Below are positions 29,909 to 38,908 of a stretch of DNA of 64,000 bases, one piece after another. Each line of letters starts with the position of its first letter. Positions within the stretch are counted from its first letter, which is position 1. Both the position numbers and the translations under genes were made by a program. Source of the stretch: Caproiciproducens sp. NJN-50 (GTDB taxonomy: Bacteria > Bacillota > Clostridia > Oscillospirales > Acutalibacteraceae); contig NZ_CP035283.1 of assembly GCF_004103755.1 (NCBI RefSeq), positions 186,001 to 250,000 on the forward strand, given 5' to 3'. The notes under the pieces were generated by a model that worked only from the letters and a program-made list of their open reading frames with translations, was not told the origin of the DNA and searched no databases.

Positions 29909-30103
29909 AAGCGTAGAGAAATAAAACTGTCACAGGCTGGCGTTTTTTGCCAAATTTGAAAAATACAGTTAAAATCGGCCTTAAAAAATAAATTCCGAGA
30001 CCGCAGGTAAGGAAAGGATTTCGATTCGACTTGTATAATCGGGCAGGATGTTATAAAATATATAAGTTATAGTCGGAAAAACGATGGATTATGGAGTTAA
30101 AGT

Positions 30104-31147
30104 ATGGCGGAAAAAAAGAAAAAGTTCGGAAAGAATCTTTTTGTGGCAATCACCCTGATCCTTTCCATCAGCATCCTGCTGTATTTTCTGTTTACCATGG
30201 GCGGGGGGATCGAGACACTGGCTCGCATCTCGAAAACGCTTCGCCGTTCCTGGCTGCTCGCCGCAGTGCTGGCCGCGGTTTCCTGCTGGCTGCTGGAAGG
30301 CTATGAAATCAATTTGCTCTGCCGGCACCTGAAAAGCGGGTGGAGGTTTTCTGATTCCTTTTCGACGGGTATGATCGGTTTCCTTTACAGCGCGGTGACC
30401 CCGTTTGCCACCGGGGGCCAGCCAATGCAGATGTACACGCTCAGCAATATGGGGATGGACACCGGCATGGCCGGTTCCGTCGTCGCGGTGAAAACCCTGA
30501 TTTATCAGGTCGTAATGGTTCTGTACGCGCTTTTGATGGTTGCGCTGAAGCTCCACTATTTTCAAACCAGCGTGACCAACTTTGCGTTTCTGACCGTGAT
30601 CGGCCTTTTTACCAACTGCATTTTCATCGCGGTGGTGGTTCTGTTCATCGTCAGCGAAAAAACGACGGACCGGATCCTCCGTTCCTCGCTTTCCCTGCTG
30701 CACCGGATGAAGCTGTGCCGCCACCCGGAGGAGCGCTATCGGAAAATTCACAGCCAGCTTCAGGTGTTTCACGACGCTTCCAAGCTGATGGGGAATTCCG
30801 CGCCGCTTTACCTGAGCGTCATGGTTTCCACGGTGCTGCAGATCACGCTGAACAGCCTGATTCCGTTTTTTATTTACCGCAGCTTTAACATGCATGGGGC
30901 TTCTGTCACCACCATGGTCGCCGCTCAGGTTTTCGTGGCGATGGTTTCCGCGTTTGTGCCGCTTCCGGGCGGCTCCGGCGGAGCGGAAAGCAGCTTTTAT
31001 CTGTTCTTCAGCCTTTATTTCGGGGCGACGGCGATTTTCCCCGCCATTCTGCTCTGGCGCATCATCACCTACTACGCGAATATTGTATTCGGGGGAGTTT
31101 TTGCTTACCTTGGGAGCAGAATGCAAAGGATGAAGCGTTTTCAATAA
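30104..31147 (+). CDS. YbhN/LPG-synthase-TM family membrane protein (flippase-like)
   Basis: A 347-residue integral membrane protein with about eight helices, matching the lysylphosphatidylglycerol synthase transmembrane (UPF0104) family. Landmarks: GFLYSAVTPFATGGQPMQMY near residue 90-110, and FVPLPGGSGGAESSFYLFF in the last third, both typical. No C-terminal lysyltransferase domain is present, so it is a stand-alone transporter/flippase-like protein, not an mprF synthase. ATG at 30104 has GGAG upstream. It is divergent from the cotJ operon and precedes the GntR/ABC operon. Confidence 0.85.
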   Translation: MAEKKKKFGKNLFVAITLILSISILLYFLFTMGGGIETLARISKTLRRSWLLAAVLAAVSCWLLEGYEINLLCRHLKSGWRFSDSFSTGMIGFLYSAVTPFATGGQPMQMYTLSNMGMDTGMAGSVVAVKTLIYQVVMVLYALLMVALKLHYFQTSVTNFAFLTVIGLFTNCIFIAVVVLFIVSEKTTDRILRSSLSLLHRMKLCRHPEERYRKIHSQLQVFHDASKLMGNSAPLYLSVMVSTVLQITLNSLIPFFIYRSFNMHGASVTTMVAAQVFVAMVSAFVPLPGGSGGAESSFYLFFSLYFGATAIFPAILLWRIITYYANIVFGGVFAYLGSRMQRMKRFQ

Positions 31148-31155
31148 ATTAACCG

Positions 31156-31184
31156 TTGACAAAGAGGAAAAGGGATGTTATACT
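31156..31184 (+). promoter_or_regulatory. Consensus-like promoter of the GntR-ABC operon
   Basis: TTGACA (31156-31161), 17 bp, TATACT (31179-31184). Confidence 0.8.
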
Positions 31185-31187
31185 GTG

Positions 31188-31220
31188 ACTGTACTAACAT
31201 TAATAATACAGTAGGTACAG
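31188..31220 (+). promoter_or_regulatory. Probable operator for the GntR regulator
   Basis: Inverted repeat ACTGTA (31188-31193), 13 bp, TACAGT (31207-31212), nested in a wider CTGTAC...GTACAG pair ending at 31220. It lies between the -10 box and the gntR start, the right place for autorepression by a YtrA-type regulator. Confidence 0.6.
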
Positions 31221-31233
31221 CGAGGTGATCAGG

Positions 31234-31614
31234 ATGTTCGTGCTGGATTATAAAAGCAGGCTGCCAATCTATGAGCAGCTCTACAGGTCCATTACGCGGA
31301 TGGCCGCTCTCGGCGCGATGGAGCAGGGGGAAGCCCTGCCGAGCGTCCGGGCGCTTGCTCAGGAGCTCGGCGTAAATCCCAACACGGTACAGAAAGCGTA
31401 TCAGATGCTGGAGCGGGACGGAATCATTTTTTCGGTGCAGGGCAAGGGGTCGTTTCTGGCAGGAGACGAGTCCGCCGTCAGGCTCAGAAAGGAACTGGCG
31501 TTGGGAAAAGTGCGCGACGCGGCGGCGGAAGCGGCCGCCTGCGGAGTGGCAAAAGAAGAAATTCTGGCGCAGATATCCGGCGCTTATGAGGGAAGGGAGG
31601 ATCGCCATGATTGA
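31234..31614 (+). CDS. GntR-family (YtrA subfamily) transcriptional regulator
   Basis: A 126-residue repressor-type protein: winged HTH (residues 5-70; PIYEQLYRSITRMAALG, LPSVRALAQELGVNPNTVQKAYQMLERDG) and a short helical C-terminus, the layout of the YtrA subfamily. These regulators control their own operon with an ABC exporter, often in response to cell-envelope stress. ATG at 31234 is preceded by GAGGTGA. Its end overlaps the next gene by 8 bp. Confidence 0.88.
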   Translation: MFVLDYKSRLPIYEQLYRSITRMAALGAMEQGEALPSVRALAQELGVNPNTVQKAYQMLERDGIIFSVQGKGSFLAGDESAVRLRKELALGKVRDAAAEAAACGVAKEEILAQISGAYEGREDRHD

Positions 31615-32506
31615 GGTCGACAATCTGACAAAGGAATTCGGCGACAAAACCGCGCTGGATGGAGTGACGTTCACCATCGGCGGCGGCTCCGTTTTTGGGC
31701 TGGTCGGTTCCAACGGCGCGGGGAAATCCACGTTTCTGCGCACCTGCGCGGGCATTTATTTCCCGGACGGGGGGAAAATCCTGGTGGACGGCGGGGAACC
31801 GTTTGAACATTCGGAGGTCAAGTCCAAGATCTGTTTTATCCCGGATTACCCCTATTTTCTGCCGCAGGCCACGCTGACCGATATGGCAAAATTTTACGCG
31901 GGAATCTATCCGAAATGGGACGGGAAACGCTTTGAGGATCTCTGCAAGCTGTTCCCAGTCGGCAAAAAAGAGCGTATTTCCAACTTTTCCAAGGGAATGC
32001 AGCGCCAGGCCGCGCTGATCTGCGCGTTTTCGGCGCACCCGGAGTATCTTCTGATGGATGAAATTTTCGACGGCCTGGACCCGGTGATGCGGCAGCTGCT
32101 GAAAAAGCTGATTTCCGAGGAGGTTTCCGGGCACGGGATGACCGTGATCATCGCGTCGCACAATCTGCGCGAACTGGAAGACCTGTGCGACCATGTGGGA
32201 CTGTTTCACAAGGGCGGAATCCTGTTCGAGAAGGACATCGACGCGCTGCGGCTCGGCGTGAGCAAGGTCCAGGCGGCGTTCCGCCCGATGCCGGACAAAA
32301 GCGCGTTTGAGCCGCTTGAGATCCTTCAGTGGGGAACGCACGGCTCGCTTTTGAATCTTGTGGTGCGCGGCGGACAGGAAGAAACGATGAAAAAACTGGA
32401 ATCTTTGCATCCTCTTTTCGCGGAAGCGCTCCCGCTGACGCTGGAGGAGGTCTTTATCAGTGAAATGGAGGTGGCCGGCTATGACATCAACAACATCCTC
32501 TCCTGA
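31607..32506 (+). CDS. ABC transporter ATP-binding protein (YtrB-like)
   Basis: A 299-residue ATPase with Walker A GLVGSNGAGKST near residue 38, signature FSKGMQRQAAL near 130 and Walker B YLLMDEIFDGLD near 152. The C-terminal 80 residues are an accessory domain. ATG at 31607 has GGAAGGGAGGA upstream and overlaps the gntR stop, so translation is coupled. It pairs with the large permease downstream (26-bp overlap). Confidence 0.92.
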   Translation: MIEVDNLTKEFGDKTALDGVTFTIGGGSVFGLVGSNGAGKSTFLRTCAGIYFPDGGKILVDGGEPFEHSEVKSKICFIPDYPYFLPQATLTDMAKFYAGIYPKWDGKRFEDLCKLFPVGKKERISNFSKGMQRQAALICAFSAHPEYLLMDEIFDGLDPVMRQLLKKLISEEVSGHGMTVIIASHNLRELEDLCDHVGLFHKGGILFEKDIDALRLGVSKVQAAFRPMPDKSAFEPLEILQWGTHGSLLNLVVRGGQEETMKKLESLHPLFAEALPLTLEEVFISEMEVAGYDINNILS

Positions 32507-34340
32507 CGCATTCGCTCAGTTTCGCCAGACCTATTTCTGGTCGCTGAGAAAGAACTTCGGCATGGCGGCCCTTCTCGCGCTGCTTCTGTTTCTGGCAAAT
32601 CCGCTGATTCTGCTGGTCACCCTGCCGGGCGAAGCGGATTCCCTGGCGCGGCAGGCCGGGTTGTCGCAGGCGGAGAGACTGGAAGACCTTTCGCGGAGCT
32701 ATACCAGCGTGGCCAGCAGCGTGGCTCCGGTTCTCGCGGCGGCGATCGTCCTGCTGTTCTGCGCCATCCTCTGTATCAGCCTGTTCGGCTACATGCAGAA
32801 AAAGCGCAGCGTGGACCTTTTCCACGCGCTGCCGGTCAGCCGGGAATCCCTGCTGCTCGGCCGTTGGTGCGCGGGCCTGACCATTCTGTCTGTGCCTGTG
32901 ATTCTCGATTTTCTTTCCCTGTGGATCATCGGCGCGGCCTACGGCGTTTCGGTGATGCCGGGGTATCAGACGCCGCTTGCGCTGATGCTGTGGGTTTTGC
33001 TGATGGGAGCGGCGGCGTTCACCTTCTGCATGTTCATGATGATCTGCACCGGCACGACGCTGGACGCGGTGCTTTCGGCCCTCGGCATTAACGCCGGTTA
33101 TCCGCTTCTGATCTTCTGTGTCTACAAAATTGCCGGGATGCTGCTGCCCGGCTTTCCCGGAGACGCTTTTCAGCATCTGGCCGTCCTGACCGCCTTCGCA
33201 CCGTTCGCCGCGGCGTTTGCCGCCGTGATGAAGCTTCAGTCCCTCTGGTTCCTGGTCTGGTGGCTCGCCATGACGGGGCTGCTGCTGAGCGGTTCCGTCC
33301 TGCTGTATCACAGGAGAAGAAGTGAGTCGGCGGAGGACAACTTCGCGTTCCCGCTGCCGAAACTTTTGGTCCGATTCCTGGTGACGGCGGTCGGAGGACT
33401 CGGGTTCGGCCTGTTCCTTTGCGGCACTGCGAACGCGAATACAAACTTTTTCATCGGCGTGATCTTCGGCTCTCTCGCGGCGCATGTGATCGTCGAGGCG
33501 CTTTATTCCCGCGGGTTCCACAGAATGAAAGGGAGCTTTGCGTGGTACGGCGTTTTTGCCGTTGCGTTTGTCGCTTTCTACGGGGTGCTGTGCACCGGGC
33601 TGTTCGGTTACGACACGCGGGTACCCGATGCTTCCCAGGTGGAAAGCATCGGAATCAATTCGGACAGCTACTGGACCGGGTCCGGCAGCCAGCTGGTTTA
33701 CAATGAAAACTTCCGCAACCGGATCTATACATTGTCTCCAGCCATCCGTCAGGAGGAAAACATCAAGACGGTGGTCGGGATTCATCAGGATCTGATCCGG
33801 CAGTACCGCTCCGGGTCTGTCTATACCCTGAAGAAAAACATGGGCAACAGCCTGACGCTCTCCTATCGGATGAAAGACGGGAGCGTCTTCACAAGAAGCT
33901 ACCGGAGCTATTCCGATCAGATGAATCTGGAGAAAATACTGGCTCCCGCCTATAGCAAGCTGAACGGCATGCGGGAATTTGTGGAGACCAGCGACCTGAT
34001 CTTCTATCTGTCACCGGAAAACATTAAAAATGTCGAAGTTTATACCGGCAAGGTGGAAAGCAAAACTTTTGTGCCCGATGTGGAAAAAGCGAAGCAGTTT
34101 CAGGAAGCAATCCTTCAGGATTTTCTTGACGGAAAGATTAACCGCAGCTATGAATCGCCACAGCCGTCGGAATACCTCAATATCGGCGTGGATTACCGAG
34201 AAAATTTTGAACCGGGCGAAAAGCTGAAGGCGCTGCTCGGCGGATACGAGGGAAAAGTCAACCTTAACGGCGGGAACTATGTCTTTTCAGATGAAAGCTC
34301 GGCCACTTGGAAGCTCCTGAAGCAGTGGGGCTGGGCCTGA
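32481..34340 (+). CDS. Large ABC-2-type permease with extracytoplasmic C-terminal domain
   Basis: A 619-residue membrane protein. Residues about 20-370 contain eight to ten transmembrane segments of the ABC-2 kind, including the YMQKKRSVDLFHALPVSRESLL cytoplasmic motif typical of the YtrC/DUF6449 group. Residues about 390-619 form an extracytoplasmic region without further helices. ATG at 32481 with GGAGGTGG upstream. Together with the GntR and ATPase genes it forms a self-regulated exporter or sensor for envelope-active compounds; the substrate is unknown. Confidence 0.8.
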   Translation: MTSTTSSPDAFAQFRQTYFWSLRKNFGMAALLALLLFLANPLILLVTLPGEADSLARQAGLSQAERLEDLSRSYTSVASSVAPVLAAAIVLLFCAILCISLFGYMQKKRSVDLFHALPVSRESLLLGRWCAGLTILSVPVILDFLSLWIIGAAYGVSVMPGYQTPLALMLWVLLMGAAAFTFCMFMMICTGTTLDAVLSALGINAGYPLLIFCVYKIAGMLLPGFPGDAFQHLAVLTAFAPFAAAFAAVMKLQSLWFLVWWLAMTGLLLSGSVLLYHRRRSESAEDNFAFPLPKLLVRFLVTAVGGLGFGLFLCGTANANTNFFIGVIFGSLAAHVIVEALYSRGFHRMKGSFAWYGVFAVAFVAFYGVLCTGLFGYDTRVPDASQVESIGINSDSYWTGSGSQLVYNENFRNRIYTLSPAIRQEENIKTVVGIHQDLIRQYRSGSVYTLKKNMGNSLTLSYRMKDGSVFTRSYRSYSDQMNLEKILAPAYSKLNGMREFVETSDLIFYLSPENIKNVEVYTGKVESKTFVPDVEKAKQFQEAILQDFLDGKINRSYESPQPSEYLNIGVDYRENFEPGEKLKALLGGYEGKVNLNGGNYVFSDESSATWKLLKQWGWA

Positions 34341-34376
34341 AAATTTTAAGAGTACAACGATATGCATCATAAAACT

Positions 34377-34418
34377 AACCGAAAGGACCGCGGGCATTTG
34401 CCCGCGGTCCTTTCGGTT
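34377..34418. terminator. Very strong bidirectional terminator
   Basis: Perfect 20-bp arms (AACCGAAAGGACCGCGGGCA and its complement) with a 2-nt centre, followed by TTTAAAAATTTT. Separates the ABC operon from the convergent yeiH-like gene. Confidence 0.9.
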
Positions 34419-34426
34419 TAAAAATT

Positions 34427-35416
34427 TTATAAATGAAATGCGTATTGAACCCCAAGCGAGGTCAGGGACAGGACAGCCCAGCAGGCCGCTCCGAGCAGGA
34501 TCGGCTTTACGCCGCTGCGGATCAGCTTGATCAGATTGGTGTTCAGCCCAATAGCCGCCATCGCCATGACGATCATGAACTTCCCCGCCTTGGAAAGGAA
34601 TCCGCAGAGAATCGCGGGAAGGGGCAGAAAGGTGTAAGCGACGGAAGCGGCGGCAAAGCCAAGCACGAACCAGGGGAAAATTTTTTTAAGATCGTAGCTG
34701 CCTTTGCCGGAGGCCGCACTTTTGCGGGAGGTGTAAAAGGCAAGCGCCAGCGTGACCGGAACGATCATCAGCGTGCGGGTCAGTTTGACGATGACCGCCA
34801 GATTGCCGGCTGCGTTGCTGAAGGAGTAGCCCGCCGCGACGACGGACGAGGTATCGTTGACCGCGGTTCCCGCCCACAGGCCGAAGCTGTGGTCGCTCAT
34901 GCCCATCAGATGCCCGAGAAACGGGAACAGGAAAGCGGCGATTACATTGAACAAAAAAATGGTGGAAATGGAGTGAGCTACATCTTCGTCTTCGGCGCCG
35001 ATCACGGGCGCGGTGGCTGCAATGGCGGAGCCGCCGCAAATCGCCGTGCCGACTCCGATCAGCGTCTTCGTATTGCCGTCCAGCTTCAGCGCTTTGCCGC
35101 AGAAAAAAGCGGTGGAAAAGGCGGCGGTCAGCGTAAACGCCATCAGGATCAAAGTCTGGCCGCCGACCTGGAACACGTGAAACAGGTTCATTTCAAAGCC
35201 GAGAAGTATGATCGAGTACTGGAGCAGTTTTTTGGATGTGTAGCGGACTCCCTCATCAAACAGGACGGGCCTTTTCCAGAAGGCCAGCAGAAGGCCGAAC
35301 AGAATTCCGAACACAGGGCTTCCGACGACGGGAAATGCCGTCCCAAGCAGCCAGGCGGGAATCGCTATGACGACCGTCAGAACGATGCCGGGAATGGCAG
35401 CGGCTAATTTTTTCAA
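34427..35416 (-). CDS. YeiH-family (UPF0324) putative sulfate-exporter-like membrane protein
   Basis: A 329-residue polytopic membrane protein of the YeiH/UPF0324 family: GVGTAICGGSAIAATAPVI near residue 115, AGTAVNDTSSVVAAGY near 180, and FPWFVLGFA near 240 are family landmarks. The TTG at 35416 is preferred because AGGAGAGG lies 5 nt upstream; the in-frame ATGs at 35446/35443 would place that ribosome site inside the coding sequence. Divergent from a LysR regulator, the usual neighbour of yeiH genes. Confidence 0.85.
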   Translation of the reverse strand: MKKLAAAIPGIVLTVVIAIPAWLLGTAFPVVGSPVFGILFGLLLAFWKRPVLFDEGVRYTSKKLLQYSIILLGFEMNLFHVFQVGGQTLILMAFTLTAAFSTAFFCGKALKLDGNTKTLIGVGTAICGGSAIAATAPVIGAEDEDVAHSISTIFLFNVIAAFLFPFLGHLMGMSDHSFGLWAGTAVNDTSSVVAAGYSFSNAAGNLAVIVKLTRTLMIVPVTLALAFYTSRKSAASGKGSYDLKKIFPWFVLGFAAASVAYTFLPLPAILCGFLSKAGKFMIVMAMAAIGLNTNLIKLIRSGVKPILLGAACWAVLSLTSLGVQYAFHL

Positions 35417-35514
35417 ACAGTCCTCTCCTTTCTTTTCTTTCATCATACCCCTTGATTTATGATAAGTAAAATATTAATATCTGATTATATCAATAAGTGA
35501 AAGGTTGTGGAAGT
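35417..35514. promoter_or_regulatory. Divergent control region between yeiH-like and lysR genes
   Basis: 98 bp, very AT-rich, with TTGATTTATGATAAG and CTGATTATATCAAT stretches that form an imperfect inverted repeat around AATATT. Likely to hold the LysR binding site and both promoters, but the boxes cannot be assigned with confidence. Confidence 0.45.
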
Positions 35515-36402
35515 TTGACACTTCGTCATTTTAAAATTTTTATTGCCGTCTGTGACAGAATGAATATGACTTCCGCCGCAAAAGCCCTGTTCGTGTCGCA
35601 GTCCGCCGTCAGCCAGGCAATTTCGGAGTTGGAAAAATTCTATGGGGTCCGCCTGTTTGACAGGCTGTCGAAAAAACTGTATCTGACCCCGGAGGGAGAA
35701 ATGCTGCTCGGTTATGCTCGCCAGATGCTGCGCATGAACGAAGAAATTGAAACGAGCATGAGGACCATGGCCGGCAGCGGAATCGTGCGCGTCGGCGTGA
35801 GCGTCACGGTGGGGTCGACCATTCTGCCGGAGCTTGTGCGTCGGTATCAGGAGGCCAATCCCGCGGTGGAGGTAGAAGTGTATGAGGATAACACGGACCG
35901 GATAGAAAAAAGGATCTTGCGCGATACCACAGATATCGGCCTTGTCGAAGGCGAGATCAGGTCGCCGGACCTTTGCAGCCGCCCGTTTCTGGAGGACGAG
36001 CTGGTCCTGATCTGCGGGGCGCGGCACCGCTTCGCGCGGCTTTCCTCGGTCGGGCCGGAGGAACTGGAGCGGGAACCGTTTATCATCCGGGAGGAAGGCA
36101 GCGGGACGAGAAAAACGTTTGAGGACGGCATGAAGGCGGGAGGATTTTCTTTCCGGACGGCATGGACCTGCAACAATACGGACACCATCAAGGCGGCGGT
36201 CGCCGCGGGACTGGGAGTCTCCGTTATTTCACGCCGCACGGTTGAGGAAGAGGTGAAAACCGGTGTTCTCTGCGCGAGGAGGGTCGATGGAATCCGGTTT
36301 ACCAGGCAGTTCAAAGTCGTTGTGCATAAAAATAAATTTCTGACTGAACCGATGGGGAAGATGATCAGCCATTGCCTGTCCACGGAAAAATGGCAGAAAT
36401 AA
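35515..36402 (+). CDS. LysR-family transcriptional regulator
   Basis: A 295-residue regulator: N-terminal winged HTH (residues 1-60; LRHFKIFIAVCDRMNMTSAA then LFVSQSAVSQAISELEKFYG) and a LysR substrate-binding domain of the CysL/YwfK-like type (about 85-295). The TTG at 35515 gives the canonical LysR start; AAAGG lies about 10 nt upstream. Transcribed divergently from the yeiH-like gene and probably controlling it. The effector is unknown. Confidence 0.9.
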   Translation: MTLRHFKIFIAVCDRMNMTSAAKALFVSQSAVSQAISELEKFYGVRLFDRLSKKLYLTPEGEMLLGYARQMLRMNEEIETSMRTMAGSGIVRVGVSVTVGSTILPELVRRYQEANPAVEVEVYEDNTDRIEKRILRDTTDIGLVEGEIRSPDLCSRPFLEDELVLICGARHRFARLSSVGPEELEREPFIIREEGSGTRKTFEDGMKAGGFSFRTAWTCNNTDTIKAAVAAGLGVSVISRRTVEEEVKTGVLCARRVDGIRFTRQFKVVVHKNKFLTEPMGKMISHCLSTEKWQK

Positions 36403-36434
36403 AAAACGCCCGGTAAGCACGCAGCATACCGGGC
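36400..36434 (-). terminator. Terminator of the rubredoxin-flavodiiron operon
   Basis: Arms GCCCGGTA (36408-36415) and TACCGGGC (36427-36434); on the minus strand it is followed by GTTTTTTATT. Confidence 0.8.
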
Positions 36435-36448
36435 ATCAGCATTTGATT

Positions 36449-37642
36449 TCAGGGTTTGATCTGAGCCGCAACCTGTTCGGCGTACTCCCGCGCGGAGGAA
36501 AGGTCCTCCGGCGTCGGCATGAAGTTTACCCTCAATCCGTCGCCGACAAATTTGAATTTCAGATGTTCCAGCCGGCTTTTCATCATCGGAACGGCCTCGC
36601 CGCTCCAGCCGTAGGATCCGAATGCGCCCGCCGGTTTCCCGCGGGTATTGATCGGATCGATGCTCGCCAGCACATCCCATACGATTTTCGGGGCGTCCCG
36701 GTTAATGGTGCAGGAACCCACCAAAAGGGCGTCCGCCCGGTTGACAAGCTCCGCGGATTTTTCAAACGGCTCAAAAACAATGTCGACCAGCCGCACGTCG
36801 AGCGATTCATTTTTGCGCAGCTCTTCTGCGGCCGCACAGGCGAGCCTGCCCGTGTAGCCATAGGCGGACGCATATAAAATCCCGACAATTTTTTTCTCCC
36901 GGGGCGCGGGCGTGCTCCACCTGCGGTAAAGCTCTTTGCATTTCCGGATGTTGTCCGTCAGGCACGGCCCATGGCTGGTGCAGACCAGCTCGACGGGGAG
37001 CCCCTCGATTTTGTCGAGCCCCGCGAGGACGTTCTGCCCGAACGGTGCCATAATGCATTTGTAATAATTTTCAAATTCATCCCAGTATTGCTGCGGATAA
37101 TGGACCGACGAGTCCTTCAGGGTCGGCTCACAGTAATGGCATCCCAGAAAATCGCAGGTGAACAGCACTTTCTCGGACGGCATCCAGGTGAACATGGTAT
37201 CCGGCCAGTGCAGCAGCGGAGCGACGATGAATTCCAGTTCCCGTCCGCCAAGGTCCAGTTTGTCCCCCTGCTTGACAACTACGCTCTGAAATTCCCGGTT
37301 CATGATCGCGGTGAGGTTTTTCTTCGCAGAAAAAGTGGAATAGACGACGATGTTGGGATTCAGGTCCAGAAGTCTAGCGATGGAGCCGGAATGATCTGGC
37401 TCCGTGTGATTTACAATCAGGTAATCGATTTTTGAAATTTCCACTATGCTCTGAATGTTTTCAAGGTATTCATCGAAGAAAGATTCGAGAACCGTATCGA
37501 CCAGAATGTTCTTTTCGCCGGTAATCAGGTAGGCGTTGTAGCTTGTTCCGTATTCGGCATGCATAATAATGTCGAAAACACGCATGCCCGGATTTAAAAC
37601 GCCCACGGAATAGACGCTTTCCGTTAATTTCTTGACGCTCAT
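36449..37642 (-). CDS. Flavodiiron protein (FprA-type oxygen/NO reductase)
   Basis: A 397-residue A-type flavoprotein that reduces O2 to water (or NO) with electrons from rubredoxin. The metallo-beta-lactamase-like domain (1-245) shows the diiron ligands NHTEPDHSGS (H, E, D, H; about 79-88), HWPDTMFTW, the DFLGCHY aspartate and TSHGPCL histidine. The flavodoxin domain follows (about 252-397: GILYASAYGYTGRLA, FGSYGWSGEAV). It starts 21 bp after the rubredoxin stop, forming an oxygen-detoxification operon that suits a strict anaerobe. Confidence 0.95.
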   Translation of the reverse strand: MSVKKLTESVYSVGVLNPGMRVFDIIMHAEYGTSYNAYLITGEKNILVDTVLESFFDEYLENIQSIVEISKIDYLIVNHTEPDHSGSIARLLDLNPNIVVYSTFSAKKNLTAIMNREFQSVVVKQGDKLDLGGRELEFIVAPLLHWPDTMFTWMPSEKVLFTCDFLGCHYCEPTLKDSSVHYPQQYWDEFENYYKCIMAPFGQNVLAGLDKIEGLPVELVCTSHGPCLTDNIRKCKELYRRWSTPAPREKKIVGILYASAYGYTGRLACAAAEELRKNESLDVRLVDIVFEPFEKSAELVNRADALLVGSCTINRDAPKIVWDVLASIDPINTRGKPAGAFGSYGWSGEAVPMMKSRLEHLKFKFVGDGLRVNFMPTPEDLSSAREYAEQVAAQIKP

Positions 37643-37663
37643 AACAGCAGCAGACTTCTTTCC

Positions 37664-37825
37664 TCAGTCTTCAGGTTCAAACATGTCTTTTCCCGCTCCG
37701 CATTCCGGGCATGTCCAATCGTCCGGCAGGTTTTCAAACGCGGTTCCGGGTTTTACGCCATGCTCTGGGTCGCCATTCGCCGGGTCATATACATAACCGC
37801 ACGCGGTGCAAACATATTTTTTCAT
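37664..37825 (-). CDS. Rubredoxin
   Basis: A 53-residue one-iron electron carrier with CTAC (CxxC) near residue 6-9 and CPEC near 39-42 and the YDPANGDPEHGVKPGT loop. ATG at 37825 follows AAGGAG. It lies upstream of the flavodiiron gene and is its likely electron donor. Confidence 0.95.
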   Translation of the reverse strand: MKKYVCTACGYVYDPANGDPEHGVKPGTAFENLPDDWTCPECGAGKDMFEPED

Positions 37826-37859
37826 TTTGCCACTCCTTACGTCAGTATCTTTTTTAAAC

Positions 37860-37888
37860 ATTATAAATGAGTGAATCTGTTTTGTCAA
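37860..37888 (-). promoter_or_regulatory. Consensus sigma-A promoter of the rubredoxin-flavodiiron operon
   Basis: Minus strand TTGACA (37888-37883), 17 bp, TATAAT (37865-37860): perfect consensus. It overlaps the last codon of the upstream DUF6514 gene. Confidence 0.85.
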
Positions 37889-38130
37889 TCGGAGCAGCTG
37901 CCATACGCCAGGTCCTCAAGAATTTCGCAAAGATTTTCAGGAAAAACTTTACAGCGACGGAGCTGGCTTGCGAGGTCCAGAACCTTGAAGAGATTTCTTG
38001 AGACGAAAAGCCCTACAAAGTCGTCTTCCGAACGGATGATTTTAATTCCATATCCTTTCCTGCGATCCCCATATACATAATACTTCAGGCAGATACCCGG
38101 GATATCTGCGCACCCCACAAATCTGAACAT
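37885..38130 (-). CDS. DUF6514-family small protein
   Basis: An 81-residue protein with the DUF6514 pattern: a beta strand pair (YYVYGDRRKGYGIKIIR), then a helix with FVSRNLFKVLDLASQLRR and a terminal NLCEILEDL segment. The family is common in Clostridia and its function is unknown. ATG at 38130 follows GAGAGGATGG. It lies 60 bp upstream of rubredoxin on the same strand but rubredoxin has its own promoter. Confidence 0.7.
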   Translation of the reverse strand: MFRFVGCADIPGICLKYYVYGDRRKGYGIKIIRSEDDFVGLFVSRNLFKVLDLASQLRRCKVFPENLCEILEDLAYGSCSD

Positions 38131-38315
38131 GCACCACCATCCTCTCTGTGAATATTGATCACCTTTTACCTGATTATGGTAATATGATAATTCACATAAA
38201 GGAGATTATCAAGCGAAAAAGCTCTAATTTTGGTGCCAAAATAAGAAATACGCAAGATATATCGTTCTTTTACAAAAGTAAAATGGATATTGTGTACAGG
38301 AATTAAAGTTAAATT
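38131..38315. other. Intergenic AT-rich gap
   Basis: No gene or clear terminator seen; a likely promoter for the DUF6514 gene lies within the AT-rich stretch around 38165-38200, but no -35/-10 pair stands out. Confidence 0.3.
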
Positions 38316-38813
38316 TTACAATTTGTATAAATAAATGACAATAAATGCGCATAATACGCCAAGTAATGAACCGAGAATCGTGTCGGAAGGATAATGCACA
38401 AAGAGAAAGACCCTGGAAAAAGCAATTAACAGCGCAAGAATCAAAGCGGCCGTGCCGAACCGGCTGCTGAAAAGCCAGATGACGGTCGCGGCTGCGAAAG
38501 AAGAAGCCGAATGCCCGGACGGGCACGAATAGCCGCCCGGGGTGTGAATCAGCAGGCGCGCGCCTGGGCTTCGCACAAACGGCCTGGGCCTGCCGATGAT
38601 CGGCTTTAAAATCTGACTGATGATATGCGCCAGCACCATGGAAAAAAACAGCATGAACGCAAAGCTGCGGGTATGCCTGTTGTACCCCAGAAGAATCGCG
38701 GCGGCCAACCAGACTGCGCCGGCATTGCCGATCCTGGAGAGCAGCGGAAAAATAAGATCGGTGATTCGGTTATGGCAGTGAGTTTGAACATATCTGATGA
38801 TTCTGACATCCAT
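38316..38813 (-). CDS. PAP2-family membrane phosphatase
   Basis: A 165-residue membrane protein with about five helices and the three PAP2 acid-phosphatase motifs: KPIIGRPRPF (about 71-80), CPSGHSASSF (about 97-106) and SRVFLFVHYPSD (about 134-145) with the catalytic histidines. Likely an undecaprenyl-diphosphate or phosphatidate phosphatase. ATG at 38813 with GGAGG upstream. Confidence 0.88.
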   Translation of the reverse strand: MDVRIIRYVQTHCHNRITDLIFPLLSRIGNAGAVWLAAAILLGYNRHTRSFAFMLFFSMVLAHIISQILKPIIGRPRPFVRSPGARLLIHTPGGYSCPSGHSASSFAAATVIWLFSSRFGTAALILALLIAFSRVFLFVHYPSDTILGSLLGVLCAFIVIYLYKL

Positions 38814-38908
38814 TCCTGTTCCTCCGGTCAGAGTTGTTCAGTGATTATTATACCATATTTTCCGCGGCTTGCGAATATACTTATATAAAAAACAGGAGAT
38901 GATACGGA

